DNA from: an uncultured Cellulomonadaceae bacterium
GTDB lineage: Bacteria; Actinomycetota; Actinomycetes; Actinomycetales; Cellulomonadaceae
Length of the DNA stretch: 64,000 bases
Assembly: GCA_947495165.1 (NCBI GenBank)
Contig: CANLXM010000001.1
Location: 620,001 to 684,000, forward strand
Direction of reading: 5' to 3'
The notes under the pieces are model-generated. The model worked only from the letters and a program-made list of their open reading frames with translations. It searched no databases and was not told where the DNA came from. Positions 32,492-42,377 of the stretch are shown one piece after another. Each line of letters starts with the position of its first letter. The first letter of the stretch is position 1. The position numbers and the translations under genes were made by a program.

Positions 32492-33754
32492 GTGATCACC
32501 GTCGAGCAGCACCTCGCGCACGTGCTCGGTGCCCTCGCGCCGCTGCCCGCCCGGACCGTGCCGCTGGCGGACGCGCACGGCTGCGTCCTCGCGGAGGACG
32601 TCGTCGCGCGGCTCGCCGTGCCCCCCTTCGACAACTCGGCCATGGACGGGTACGCCGTGAGGTCCGACGACGTCGCTGCCGCCTCCGCGGAGCATCCGGT
32701 GCAGCTGCGCGTCGTTGGCGACGTGCCCGCCGGGTCGACCGCTCGACCGGTCGTCGAGCCGGGGACCGCGGTGCGGATCATGACGGGCGCGCCGGTCCCG
32801 CCCGGGGCCGACGCCGTCGTCCCCGTCGAGGACACCGACCAGCCCCCCGGTCCGGGGGCCGGCAAGGCGCTGCCCGGCGTCGTGCTGATCGCGCGCGGGC
32901 CGGTTGCGGGGCGTCACGTCCGGCGCGCGCAGGAGGACGTCGCCCCGGGGGACCTCGTGCTGCGCGGGGGCACGGTGCTCGGGGCGCGACACCTGTCGGC
33001 GGCCGCGTCCGTGGGCTACGGCGCCCTGCGGGTGCACCCTCGCCCGCGCGTCGGCGTCCTCGCCACGGGCGCCGAGCTCGTGGCGCCGGGGGAGCCGCTG
33101 CGGCACGGGCAGATTCCCGACTCGAACTCGACGCTCATGCGCGGCCTGGTGCAGGAGTCTGGGGCCGAGGCTCTCGACCTCGGTGCCGTGGACGACACGC
33201 CCGACGCGCTGCGCCGGGTGCTCGACGAGTCGCTCGGCCGCGTGGACGCGATCGTGACCAGCGGGGGCGTGAGCGCGGGGGCCTACGACGTCATCAAGGA
33301 GGTGCTCGAGCCCCTGGGGGCGGTGCGGTTCACCAAGGTCGCGATGCAGCCGGGCAAGCCGCAGGGGTTCGGGCTGCTCGACGTCCCCGGGACGGACCGC
33401 GCCGTCCCCCTGTTCGCGCTGCCCGGCAACCCGGTGTCCGTCTTCGTCAGCTTCCACGTGCTCGTGCGGCCCGCGCTCGCGCGGCTTCGCGGCGCGACGG
33501 CCGGTGGCCCGCTCCAGGAGGCGGTCGCCGCGACCGGCTGGACCTCGCCGCCAGGTCGGCAGCAGTACGTGCCCGTCGTGCTCGAGGAGGCGTCCGACGC
33601 GGCGGGCCGCGCCCGGGTCCGGCCCGCGACCTCCGGTGGGTCCGGCTCCCACCTGGTCGCGTCCCTCGCGCTCGCGGACGCGCTCGCGGTCGTCGAGCCG
33701 CAGACCGACCGGGTCGACGCGGGGGACGCCGTACGCGTCATGATGATCTCGTGA
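32492..33754 (+). CDS. moeA: Molybdopterin molybdotransferase MoeA
   Basis: 420 residues. Signature N-S-A-M-D-G-Y-A (residues about 49-56), I-M-T-G-A-P-V-P-P-G-A-D-A-V-V, then D-S-N-S-x-x-L and T-S-G-G-V-S-A-G in the MogA-like domain, and L-P-G-N-P-V-S. It inserts molybdate into adenylated molybdopterin. GTG 32492 is preferred over the upstream TTG because GGAG lies 8 bases before it. The stop overlaps moaC (GTGA). Confidence 0.95.
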   Translation: MITVEQHLAHVLGALAPLPARTVPLADAHGCVLAEDVVARLAVPPFDNSAMDGYAVRSDDVAAASAEHPVQLRVVGDVPAGSTARPVVEPGTAVRIMTGAPVPPGADAVVPVEDTDQPPGPGAGKALPGVVLIARGPVAGRHVRRAQEDVAPGDLVLRGGTVLGARHLSAAASVGYGALRVHPRPRVGVLATGAELVAPGEPLRHGQIPDSNSTLMRGLVQESGAEALDLGAVDDTPDALRRVLDESLGRVDAIVTSGGVSAGAYDVIKEVLEPLGAVRFTKVAMQPGKPQGFGLLDVPGTDRAVPLFALPGNPVSVFVSFHVLVRPALARLRGATAGGPLQEAVAATGWTSPPGRQQYVPVVLEEASDAAGRARVRPATSGGSGSHLVASLALADALAVVEPQTDRVDAGDAVRVMMIS

Positions 33755-34251
33755 GCAACCCCGAGCCGTCCTTCACCCACCTCGACGCCGCAGGCCACGC
33801 CCGCATGGTCGACGTCACCGCCAAGACCCCGACCGTGCGCGAGGCCGTCGCCACCGGCGAGGTGCGCTGCAGCGCGCAGGTGCTGGCCGCGCTCCGGGAC
33901 GGCACCGTCCCCAAGGGCGACGTCCTGGCCGTCGCCCGGATCGCCGGCATCGCCGCGGCCAAGAAGACCCCCGACCTGCTCCCGCTCGCGCACGTGATCG
34001 GTGTGCACGGCGTCGTGCTCGACCTCGAGCTGCGCGAGGACCACGTCGCGATCCGCGCCGCCGTGCGCACGGCCGACCGCACGGGCGTCGAGATGGAGGC
34101 GCTCACGGCGGTGTCGGTGGCCGCGCTCGCGGTCGTGGACATGATCAAGGGCGTGGACCGCTCCGCGGAGATCACGGCGGTGCGCGTGGTGGCGAAGTCC
34201 GGCGGGCGCTCGGGTGACTGGCGCCGACCGGAGGCGGCCGGACCGCGGTGA
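33751..34251 (+). CDS. moaC: Cyclic pyranopterin monophosphate synthase MoaC
   Basis: 166 residues. Signature M-V-D-V-T-A-K, K-G-D-V-L-A-V-A-R-I-A-G-I-x-A-A-K-x-T, L-P-L-A-H, and G-V-E-M-E-A-L-T-A-V-S-V-A-A-L-A-V-V-D-M-I-K. It converts the MoaA product to cPMP. It overlaps both neighbours by four bases. Confidence 0.97.
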   Translation: MSNPEPSFTHLDAAGHARMVDVTAKTPTVREAVATGEVRCSAQVLAALRDGTVPKGDVLAVARIAGIAAAKKTPDLLPLAHVIGVHGVVLDLELREDHVAIRAAVRTADRTGVEMEALTAVSVAALAVVDMIKGVDRSAEITAVRVVAKSGGRSGDWRRPEAAGPR

Positions 34252-34868
34252 GCGCGCCGACCTTCGACGCCGTCGTCCTGGCGGGAGGCACCGGTCGTCG
34301 CCTGGGTGGTGCCTCCAAGCCTGACGTCCGGCTCGAGGGGCGGCGCCTGCTCGACCACGCGCTCGACGCGACCCGTGGTGCGGCGGCGGTCGTCGTCGTC
34401 GCGCCCGAGACCGTGCCGGTGCCGCCCGACGTTCGGCGCACGCTCGAGTCGCCGCCCCTCGGCGGGCCGGCAGCGGGGATCGCTGCCGGCCTCGCGGCGC
34501 TGCGGCAGTCCGGGGAGCCAGCGCCCCTCGTGCTGGTGCTGGCCTGCGACGTGCCCCGGGCGGCTGCGGCGGTCCCCGACCTCGTGGCAGCGACGGTCGG
34601 GAGCATGGCGGACGGCGCGTGCCTCGTGGACTCCGGCGGCCGTCGGCAGTGGCTGGTCGGCGTCTACCGGCGCGGGGCGCTCGAGCGCAGGTTCGCCGAG
34701 GTCGCGCCCGACGGCGCAGGCGGCCTCGGCGTCGGGCGCCTGCTCGACGGCTTGCGGCTGCTCGCCGTCCCGGCTGTCGGTACCCAGGCGCTCGACGTCG
34801 ACACCTGGGGCGATCTGGCCCGTCTCGGGGACGCGGGGGCGGGGGACGGGTCCGGTCCGGCGTCCTGA
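34248..34868 (+). CDS. mobA: Molybdenum cofactor guanylyltransferase MobA
   Basis: 206 residues. N-terminal nucleotidyltransferase loop L-A-G-G-T-G-R-R-L-G-G (residues about 11-21) with K24 of SKPD, and the metal site in L-A-C-D-V-P (near 104-109). It attaches GMP to molybdopterin to give the MGD form used by NarG. Its start overlaps the moaC stop, so it is the last gene of the six-gene operon. The C-terminal DTWGDLARLG motif is also family-like. Confidence 0.88.
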   Translation: MSAPTFDAVVLAGGTGRRLGGASKPDVRLEGRRLLDHALDATRGAAAVVVVAPETVPVPPDVRRTLESPPLGGPAAGIAAGLAALRQSGEPAPLVLVLACDVPRAAAAVPDLVAATVGSMADGACLVDSGGRRQWLVGVYRRGALERRFAEVAPDGAGGLGVGRLLDGLRLLAVPAVGTQALDVDTWGDLARLGDAGAGDGSGPAS

Positions 34869-35000
34869 CCTGTGGAGATGACCGAACGTAGTTGATTTGT
34901 CATCCACCTCAGTGCTCGCTGGCCATGGCCCACTCAGCCGGTTACGGTGAGCGGAGACACGTTCCTCGGGACGTGGGTTCCCGATGACGGAGGTCAGACC

Positions 35001-36239
35001 GTGACGGACGCAGCATCGACGCAGCGACCAACGACCGGCCCACCCGAGCATGCCCCCGACACACCAGCGGGTTCCGCGACGCTGATGCTCGTCCTCGCGA
35101 CGCTCGGCTTCCTCGTGAACTTCTGGGCGTGGGCGCTGATCGGCCCGCTCGGCAGCACGTACCGTGACGCGCTCGACCTCACCGCCTTCCAGGTGTCCCT
35201 CGCGGTCGCCGTCCCGGTGGTCGTCGGCTCGCTCGGGCGCATCCCGGTCGGCGCGATGACCGACCGCTACGGCGCCCGGACCATGTTCCCCGCGGTGAGC
35301 ATCCTGACCATCGTGCCGACGCTCTTCGTCGGACTCGTCGCCGACAGCTTCGTGCTGCTGCTGATCGGCGGCTTCTTCCTCGGCCTCGGTGGCACGGCCT
35401 TCGCGATCGGCGTGCCGTTCGTCAACAGCTGGTACCCGCCCGCACGGCGCGGTACGGCACTCGGGCTCTTCGGCCTGGGCATGGGCGGCACGGCCATCGC
35501 GGCGTTCACGACCGTGGCGATCGCGGACCGGTTCGGCCGGCCTGCGCCCTTCATCCTCGTGAGCGTCGTGCTCGCGTGCTACGCCGTCGCGGCACGGCTT
35601 CTGCTGCGCGACCCCGGTGCACGGCCGGTCCAGCAAGGCTCGGTGCTCGCCCGGACCTGGGCCACGTTCCAGCTGCGCGCCACGCGCCAGCTCTCGCTCA
35701 TCTACGCCATCGGGTTCGGGGGCTTCGTCGCGTTCAGCGTCTACCTGCCGACGTACCTGGTGAACGCCTACGGCCTCACGACGTCCGACGCCTCCCTGCG
35801 CACCGCCGGCTTCGTGGTGCTCGCCGTGGTCGCCCGCCCCGTGGGCGGGATCCTCTCCGACCGCTGGCACGCCGTCCCCGTCCTGGTCGTCTGCTTCGTG
35901 GTCGCTGCCGCGATGGCGGCGCTCGCCGCCACGAAGGTCGATCTCCTGCCTGCCGGCACGGTCGCCTTCCTCGGGCTCGCCGCCACGCTCGGTGCGGCGT
36001 CGGGCGCCTGCTTCGCGCTCGTGGCCGAGCTCGCCCCCGCGGGGACCGTCGGTGCCGTGACGGGCATCGTCGGCGCGGCCGGAGGGCTCGGTGGGTTCTT
36101 CCCACCCCTGGTGATGGGCGCCGTGTACGGGGCGACCGAGGAGTACACCTGGGGCCTCGTGCTGCTCGCGCTGGCCGCGATCGGCGTCGCCGCCTTCACG
36201 TGGGGACCGGTCCGCCGCGCGTCGCGAGGAGCCGGCTGA
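35001..36239 (+). CDS. narK: Nitrate/nitrite transporter NarK (MFS)
   Basis: 412 residues, twelve helices. Nitrate-porter signatures are G-R-I-P-V-G-A-M-T-D-R-Y-G-A-R (helix 2-3 loop), G-x-A-F-A-I-G-V-P-F-V-N-S-W-Y-P-P, G-x-G-M-G-G-T-A-I-A and the mirrored A-R-P-V-G-G-I-L-S-D-R-W. GTG 35001 is chosen because GGAGGT sits 6 bases upstream. It moves nitrate in and nitrite out for the reductase encoded next (54 bases downstream). A 132-base gap separates it from mobA, enough for its own promoter. Confidence 0.93.
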   Translation: MTDAASTQRPTTGPPEHAPDTPAGSATLMLVLATLGFLVNFWAWALIGPLGSTYRDALDLTAFQVSLAVAVPVVVGSLGRIPVGAMTDRYGARTMFPAVSILTIVPTLFVGLVADSFVLLLIGGFFLGLGGTAFAIGVPFVNSWYPPARRGTALGLFGLGMGGTAIAAFTTVAIADRFGRPAPFILVSVVLACYAVAARLLLRDPGARPVQQGSVLARTWATFQLRATRQLSLIYAIGFGGFVAFSVYLPTYLVNAYGLTTSDASLRTAGFVVLAVVARPVGGILSDRWHAVPVLVVCFVVAAAMAALAATKVDLLPAGTVAFLGLAATLGAASGACFALVAELAPAGTVGAVTGIVGAAGGLGGFFPPLVMGAVYGATEEYTWGLVLLALAAIGVAAFTWGPVRRASRGAG

Positions 36240-36292
36240 GGAGATCCCGCACGAGCGTCCGCACGACCCGCGTCCAGCGAAGGGACACCCGC

Positions 36293-39200
36293 ATGACCGC
36301 CGACCCGGCCCAGAAGAAGCGACCGACCTCCGAGCGCCCGGAGGCGCCGTCGAGCACGGACGGGCCGGTGATCGACGCGCTCCTGCGCACCCGGCGCTTC
36401 CTCAAGCCGACCGAGGTCTCCTCGGACCTGCGCACCCTCTACCAGATCGGCAAGCGCGACGCGGACACCTTCTACCGGGACCGGTGGAGCCACGACAAGG
36501 TGGTGCGGTCGACGCACGGCGTCAACTGCACCGGCTCCTGCTCGTGGAAGGTGTACGTCAAGGACGGCATCATCACGTGGGAGTCCCAGCAGACCGACTA
36601 CCCGAGCGTGGGCCCCGACCGCCCGGAGTATGAGCCGCGCGGCTGCCCGCGCGGGGCGGCCTTCTCCTGGTACACCTACTCGCCGACGCGCGTGCGCTAC
36701 CCGTACGTCCGCGGCGTCCTGCTCGAGATGTACCGCGAGGCCAAGGCGCGCCTCGGTGACCCGGTGCTCGCGTGGGCGGACATCGTCTCCGACCCCGAGC
36801 GCTCTCGCCGCTACAAGGCGAACCGCGGCAAGGGCGGCCTGGTGCGCGCGACGTGGGACGAGGCGACCGAGATGGTCGCGGCCGCGCACGTGCACACGAT
36901 CAAGGCGTACGGCCCCGACCGCGTCGCGGGGTTCTCGCCGATCCCGGCGATGTCGATGGTCTCCCACGCCGCCGGCTCGCGGTTCTACTCGCTGATCGGC
37001 GCCCCGATGCTGTCGTTCTACGACTGGTACGCGGACCTCCCGGTCGCCTCGCCCCAGGTGTTCGGCGACCAGACGGACGTCCCCGAGTCCGGCGACTGGT
37101 GGGACGCGGGCTACCTGATCATGTGGGGCTCCAACGTCCCGGTGACCCGCACCCCCGACGCGCACTGGATGGTCGAGGCCCGGTATCGCGGCCAGAAGGT
37201 CGTGGCGGTCTCGCCCGACTACGCCGACAACGTCAAGTTCGCCGACGAGTGGCTGGCCGCCCACCCCGGGACGGACGGCGCCCTGGCGATGGCGATGGGC
37301 CACGTCACCCTCAAGGAGTTCTTCGTCGACCGCCAGGTCCCGTACTTCGACGACTACGTCAAGAAGTTCACGGACCTGCCGTTCCTCATCCGCCTCGAGG
37401 AGTCCGGCGAGGGCTACGTGCCGGGCAAGTTCCTCACCGCGGCGGACCTCGGCGAGGACAGCGAGCACGCCGAGTTCAAGACCGTCCTGGTGGACGCCGC
37501 GACGCAGGAGGCCGTCGTGCCGCCCGGCTCGCTGGGCTTCCGGTTCGGCAAGGAGGGTGAGGGCCGCTGGAACCTCGACCTCGGCGACACCGACCCCCAG
37601 CTCAGCCTCTACGGGACGCCGGGCGCGGAGCCCGTCGCGCTCGAGCTGCCCCGCTTCGACGCGCCCGACGGGCACGCCGAGGCCGCGCCGCGTGGCGTCC
37701 CCGCCCGGCGCGTCGGCGGGTACCTGGTCACCACGGTGTTCGACCTCCTCCTCGCGCAGTACAGCGTCGGACGTCCCGGCCTGCCCGGCCAGTGGCCCAC
37801 GGGGTACGACGACGCGAGCCAGCCCGGCACGCCGGCGTGGCAGGAGACCATCACCGGTGTGCCCGCAGCCAAGGCCGAGCGGATCGGGCGCGAGTTCGCG
37901 GCGAACGCCGAGGAGTCCCGCGGGCGCTCGATGATCCTCATGGGCGCGGGCACCAACCACTGGTTCCACTCCGACACGATCTACCGGACGTTCCTGACGC
38001 TCACGACGCTCACCGGGTGCCAGGGCGTCAACGGCGGTGGGTGGGCGCACTACGTCGGGCAGGAGAAGGTTCGCCCGATCACCGGCTACAACCAGGTCGC
38101 CAACGCGCTCGACTGGTCCCGCCCGCCGCGCCACATGACCCAGACGGCGTACTGGTACCTGCACACCAATCAGTTCCGCTACGACGCTTTCGGGGCCGAC
38201 ACGCTGTCCTCGGCCCAGAGCGCGGGCCGGTTCGCAGGGATGAGCACCGCCGACGTCCTGGCCCAGGCCTCCCGGATGGGCTGGACGCCGTCGTACCCGA
38301 CATTCGACCGCAACCCGCTCGACCTCGCGGACGAGGCCGAGGCCGCCGGGCAGAGCGTGGGCGACTACATCCCCGCCCAGCTGAAGGCCGGGACGCTCGG
38401 GTTCGCCGGTGAGGACCCGGACGCCCCGGAGAACTTCCCGCGCGTGCTGACCGTGTGGCGTGCCAACCTCCTGGGCAGCTCCGGCAAGGGCAACGAGTAC
38501 TTCCTCAAGCACCTGCTCGGCACCGACGCCTCGGTGCGGGCCACCGAGGCGCCCCCGGAAGCCCGACCGAAGGACGTCGTCTGGCGCGACGAGGCGCCCA
38601 CCGGGAAGCTCGACCTCCTGCTCTCGTTGGACTTCCGCATGACGAGCACGACGATCTTCTCCGACGTCGTCCTGCCGGCCGCCACCTGGTACGAGAAGCA
38701 CGACCTCAACACCACGGACATGCACCCGTTCGTGAACTCGTTCTCCCCGGCCATCTCCCCGCCGTGGCAGACGCGCACGGACTTCGACGCGTTCGCGACG
38801 ATCGCGAAGAAGTTCAGCCAGCTCGCCGAGGAACACCTCGGCACGCGACGCGACGTCGTCGCGTCGCCGCTCGCGCACGACACGCCCGACGAGATGGCGA
38901 ACCCGAGCGGCCGGGTGCTGGACTGGAAGCGCGGGGAGTGCGAGCCGATCCCCGGCAAGACCATGCCCAAGCTGACCGTCGTCGAACGCGACTACGGCGC
39001 CGTCGCCGCGAAGATGGGCGCGCTCGGCCCGCTCGTCGACACGCTCGGCCTGACCACCAAGGGCGTGACCTTCGAGGTCGCGCGGGAGGTCAAGTACCTG
39101 GGCGACAAGAACGGCCGGGTGCGCGGCGGCGTCGGCGACGGACGCCCGTCGCTCGCGCGGGACGTCGACGTGTGCGAGACCATCCTCGCGCTGTCCGGCA

Positions 39201-40021
39201 CGACCAACGGCCACCTCGCCACCCAGGGCTTCCGGACGCTCGAGAAGCGCACGGGAGTCAAGCTCGCGGACATGGCGGCCGAGCACGAGGGCAAGCAGGT
39301 CACCTTCAAGGACACCCAGGCGGCGCCGACGACGGTGATCACCTCGCCTGAGTGGTCCGGCTCGGAGTCCGGCGGGCGGCGCTACTCGCCGTTCACCATC
39401 AACGTCGAGCGGCTCAAGCCGTGGCACACGCTGACCGGCCGGCAGAGCTTCTACCTCGACCACGACTGGATGGTCGAGATCGGGGAGTCGCTGCCCGTGT
39501 TCCGCCCGCCCCTGAACATGCCGGCGCTGTTCAACGAGCCGGAGATCGGCAGCACGGGCGAGCTCGGCATCACGGTGCGCTACCTGACGCCGCACAACAA
39601 GTGGTCGATCCACTCCGAGTACCAGGACAACCTCCTGATGCTCAGCCTGTCCCGCGGCGGTCCGACGATCTGGATGAGCCAGGAGGACGCCGCGAAGGTC
39701 GGCATCAAGGACAACGAGTGGATCGAGGCGGTGAACCGCAACGGCGTCGTCGTCGCGCGTGCGATCGTCTCGCACCGCATGCCCGAGGGGACGGCGTACA
39801 TGTACCACGCCCAGGATCGCCTGATCGACGTCCCGCGGTCCGAGACGTCGGGCAAGCGCGGCGGCATCCACAACTCGCTCACCCGGCTCCTGATGAAACC
39901 GAGCCACCTGATCGGCGGGTACGCACAGCTGTCGTACGCGTTCAACTACATCGGCCCGACCGGTAACCAGCGCGACGAGGTCACCATGATCCGTCGCCGC
40001 TCGCAGGAGGTGCAGTACTGA
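36293..40021 (+). CDS. narG: Respiratory nitrate reductase alpha subunit NarG
   Basis: 1242 residues, standard length. The FS0 [4Fe-4S] ligands are His75, Cys79, Cys83 and Cys118 (HGVNCTGSCSWK ... GCPRG), the NarG type with His as first ligand. The molybdenum ligand Asp is expected within the NVPVTRTPDAHWMVEARYRG environment common to the family; bis-MGD loops follow (GAGTNHWFHSD, GCQGVNGGGWAHYVGQEK). The ribosome site AAGGGA precedes the ATG. No twin-arginine motif of the archaeal type is seen, so the active site should face the cytoplasm. The stop overlaps narH (TGATG). Confidence 0.98.
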   Translation: MTADPAQKKRPTSERPEAPSSTDGPVIDALLRTRRFLKPTEVSSDLRTLYQIGKRDADTFYRDRWSHDKVVRSTHGVNCTGSCSWKVYVKDGIITWESQQTDYPSVGPDRPEYEPRGCPRGAAFSWYTYSPTRVRYPYVRGVLLEMYREAKARLGDPVLAWADIVSDPERSRRYKANRGKGGLVRATWDEATEMVAAAHVHTIKAYGPDRVAGFSPIPAMSMVSHAAGSRFYSLIGAPMLSFYDWYADLPVASPQVFGDQTDVPESGDWWDAGYLIMWGSNVPVTRTPDAHWMVEARYRGQKVVAVSPDYADNVKFADEWLAAHPGTDGALAMAMGHVTLKEFFVDRQVPYFDDYVKKFTDLPFLIRLEESGEGYVPGKFLTAADLGEDSEHAEFKTVLVDAATQEAVVPPGSLGFRFGKEGEGRWNLDLGDTDPQLSLYGTPGAEPVALELPRFDAPDGHAEAAPRGVPARRVGGYLVTTVFDLLLAQYSVGRPGLPGQWPTGYDDASQPGTPAWQETITGVPAAKAERIGREFAANAEESRGRSMILMGAGTNHWFHSDTIYRTFLTLTTLTGCQGVNGGGWAHYVGQEKVRPITGYNQVANALDWSRPPRHMTQTAYWYLHTNQFRYDAFGADTLSSAQSAGRFAGMSTADVLAQASRMGWTPSYPTFDRNPLDLADEAEAAGQSVGDYIPAQLKAGTLGFAGEDPDAPENFPRVLTVWRANLLGSSGKGNEYFLKHLLGTDASVRATEAPPEARPKDVVWRDEAPTGKLDLLLSLDFRMTSTTIFSDVVLPAATWYEKHDLNTTDMHPFVNSFSPAISPPWQTRTDFDAFATIAKKFSQLAEEHLGTRRDVVASPLAHDTPDEMANPSGRVLDWKRGECEPIPGKTMPKLTVVERDYGAVAAKMGALGPLVDTLGLTTKGVTFEVAREVKYLGDKNGRVRGGVGDGRPSLARDVDVCETILALSGTTNGHLATQGFRTLEKRTGVKLADMAAEHEGKQVTFKDTQAAPTTVITSPEWSGSESGGRRYSPFTINVERLKPWHTLTGRQSFYLDHDWMVEIGESLPVFRPPLNMPALFNEPEIGSTGELGITVRYLTPHNKWSIHSEYQDNLLMLSLSRGGPTIWMSQEDAAKVGIKDNEWIEAVNRNGVVVARAIVSHRMPEGTAYMYHAQDRLIDVPRSETSGKRGGIHNSLTRLLMKPSHLIGGYAQLSYAFNYIGPTGNQRDEVTMIRRRSQEVQY

Positions 40022-41721
40022 TGAGAGTCATGGCTCAGATGTCCATGGTGATGAACCTGGACAAGTGCATCGGCTGCCACACCTGCTCGGTCACGTGCAA
40101 GCAGGCGTGGACGAACCGCACCGGCGTCGAGTACGTCTGGTTCAACAACGTCGAGACCCGTCCCGGGCAGGGGTACCCCCGCACGTACGAGGACCAGGAC
40201 AAGTGGCAGGGCGGCTGGGTCGTCAACAAGCGGGGCAAGCTCAAGCTCAAGCAGGGCGGGCGCCTGAAGAACCTCGCGACGATCTTCTCGAGCCCCAAGC
40301 TGCCCGCGCTCGACGAGTACTACGAGCCCTGGACGTACGACTACGAGAACCTGACGAACGCCCCCGTGCAGGAGCACACGCCGGTCGCGCGGCCGCGCTC
40401 GCTCATCACCGGCGAGGACACGAAGATCCGGTGGAGCGCGAACTGGGACGACGACCTCGCCGGGAGCCCGGAGCTCGTGCCCGAGGACCCGATCGTCAAG
40501 AAGATCTCCGACAAGGTCAAGCTGCAGCTCGAAGAGACCTTCATGTTCTACCTGCCGCGGATCTGCGAGCACTGCCTCAACCCCTCGTGCGCGGCGTCGT
40601 GCCCCTCGGGCGCGATCTACAAGCGCGAGGAGGACGGCATCGTCCTCGTGGACCAGGACGCGTGCCGCGGCTGGCGCAAGTGCGTGACGGGGTGCCCGTA
40701 CAAGAAGATCTACTTCAACCACCGGACCGGCAAGGCCGAGAAGTGTACGTTCTGCTTCCCGCGCATCGAGGTCGGGCTGCCGACGATCTGCTCGGAGACC
40801 TGCGTGGGGCGGCTGCGGTACATCGGGCTCGTCCTCTACGACGCGGACCGGGTGCTGGAAGCAGCGAGCATCACCGACGAGCACGAGCTGCTCGCGGCGC
40901 AGCGCAGCGTGTTCCTCGACCCGCACGACCCGGTCGTGATGGCCGAGGCCGAGCGTGCGGGCATCCCGCGCGACTGGGTGGACGCCGCGCAGCGCTCGCC
41001 GATCTGGCGGCTGATCAACGACTACGAGGTCGCGCTACCGCTGCACCCGGAGTACCGCACCATGCCGATGGTCTGGTACATCCCGCCGCTGTCGCCCGTG
41101 GTCGACGTCGTCGCCGAGACGGGTGAGGACGCGGAGGACAAGCACAACCTGTTCGCCGCGATCGACACCCTGCGAATCCCCGTGGAGTATCTGGCCGAGC
41201 TCTTCACCGCGGGGGACACCAAGCCGGTGACCGCGGTCCTGAAGCGGCTCGCGGCCATGCGCTCGTACATGCGGGACATCAACATGGGACGCGACGGCGA
41301 TCCGGCGATCGCGGAGGCCGTCGGCATGGACGGCGACTCCATGTACGAGATGTACCGGCTGCTCGCGATCGCCAAGTACGAGGAGCGGTACGTCATCCCG
41401 CCCGCGCACGCCGAGCAGGCGCACGGGCTGGAGGAGCTCGCGACCGAGTGCAGCCTGAACTACGAGGGCGGCCCCGGCATGGGCGGTTCCGGGCCGTTCG
41501 GCGAGGGCTCGGGAAGCAACTCTCCGCTGGCGGTGGAGAACTTCCAGATGCTCCGGGAACGCCAGACGACGGAGTTCCCCACGGACCCCGCGGACAAGGC
41601 CAGCCGCGTGAACCTGCTCAGCTGGGACGGCAAGGGGTCGCCCGTGCCACCCAAGGCGGACCCGCCGACCGGGCTCATGGCGGGCGGCGACCCCGCGGGC
41701 GAGACGGAGCCCCGCCCGTGA
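40021..41721 (+). CDS. narH: Respiratory nitrate reductase beta subunit NarH
   Basis: 566 residues. Ferredoxin-type clusters: C16-x2-C19-x2-C22-x3-C26 (CIGCHTCSVTCKQ), then CEHCLNPSCAASCPSGA and CRGWRKCVTGCPYKK, where Trp in C-R-G-W marks the [3Fe-4S] site. CTFCFPRIEVGLPTICSETC adds the last ligands. It conducts electrons from NarI heme to NarG. The C-terminal ~45 residues are long and proline-rich. It is coupled to narG and narJ by overlaps. Confidence 0.98.
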   Translation: MRVMAQMSMVMNLDKCIGCHTCSVTCKQAWTNRTGVEYVWFNNVETRPGQGYPRTYEDQDKWQGGWVVNKRGKLKLKQGGRLKNLATIFSSPKLPALDEYYEPWTYDYENLTNAPVQEHTPVARPRSLITGEDTKIRWSANWDDDLAGSPELVPEDPIVKKISDKVKLQLEETFMFYLPRICEHCLNPSCAASCPSGAIYKREEDGIVLVDQDACRGWRKCVTGCPYKKIYFNHRTGKAEKCTFCFPRIEVGLPTICSETCVGRLRYIGLVLYDADRVLEAASITDEHELLAAQRSVFLDPHDPVVMAEAERAGIPRDWVDAAQRSPIWRLINDYEVALPLHPEYRTMPMVWYIPPLSPVVDVVAETGEDAEDKHNLFAAIDTLRIPVEYLAELFTAGDTKPVTAVLKRLAAMRSYMRDINMGRDGDPAIAEAVGMDGDSMYEMYRLLAIAKYEERYVIPPAHAEQAHGLEELATECSLNYEGGPGMGGSGPFGEGSGSNSPLAVENFQMLRERQTTEFPTDPADKASRVNLLSWDGKGSPVPPKADPPTGLMAGGDPAGETEPRP

Positions 41722-42377
41722 ACCGCGTCGAGCGGGGGAAGGCGGCCAAGCGCCTCGCCACGGACGAGCACGCCGCGGTGCACCGGGTCGCGGCCCTGCT
41801 GCTCGACTACCCGGACGAGGAGCTCGTCGCGCGGCTGCCCGCGATCCATGAGGTCGTGAGCGGCTTGTCGGCGCGGTTCCGAGACCCGCTGACGCGCCTC
41901 GTCAGCCACCTCGCGCGCGTCGACGTGCGCGAGGCCGCCGCGCACTACGTCGCGACGTTCGACCACCGCAAGCGCTGCTGCCTGTTCCTCACGTACTACG
42001 CGCACGGGGACACCCGGAACCGCGGCGTCGCGCTCGTGACGTTCAAGCAGGCATACCGGGCTGCCGGCGTCGAGCTCGCGCAGGAGGAGCTGCCCGACCA
42101 CCTCTGCGTGGTGCTCGAGTTCGCCGCCACCACCGATCGCGTCGAGGGCATCCGCCTGCTGCTCGCGCACCGGGCCGGGCTCGAGCTCCTGCGGATCGCG
42201 CTGCTCGAGGCGGGGTCGCCCTACGCCGACGCGCTCGTCGCGGTCTGCGGGACGCTGCCGCCCCTCGAAGGCGACGAGCTCGAGGCCGTGGCGCGCCTCG
42301 CTGCCGACGGCCCGCCGGAGGAAGAGGTTGGCCTCGACCCGTACTCGATCCCGCAGCACCAAGGAGCCCGACCGTGA
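41718..42377 (+). CDS. narJ: Nitrate reductase assembly chaperone NarJ
   Basis: 219 residues. The TorD/NarJ family signature Y-V-A-T-F-D-H-R-K-R-C-C-L-F-L-T-Y-Y-x-H-G-D-T-R-x-R-G covers residues about 72-98. Helical protein with an acidic C-terminus (DGPPEEEVGLDPYSIP). It is needed for molybdenum cofactor insertion in NarG and for anchoring to NarI. The start is GTG overlapping the narH stop; the stop overlaps narI. Confidence 0.95.
   Translation: MNRVERGKAAKRLATDEHAAVHRVAALLLDYPDEELVARLPAIHEVVSGLSARFRDPLTRLVSHLARVDVREAAAHYVATFDHRKRCCLFLTYYAHGDTRNRGVALVTFKQAYRAAGVELAQEELPDHLCVVLEFAATTDRVEGIRLLLAHRAGLELLRIALLEAGSPYADALVAVCGTLPPLEGDELEAVARLAADGPPEEEVGLDPYSIPQHQGARP

Noticed and set aside
34892..34906. 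FNR-like half-site TTGAT near the narK promoter
   Set aside because: The second half-site is poor and its spacing (5) is not the required 4, so it is not supported.
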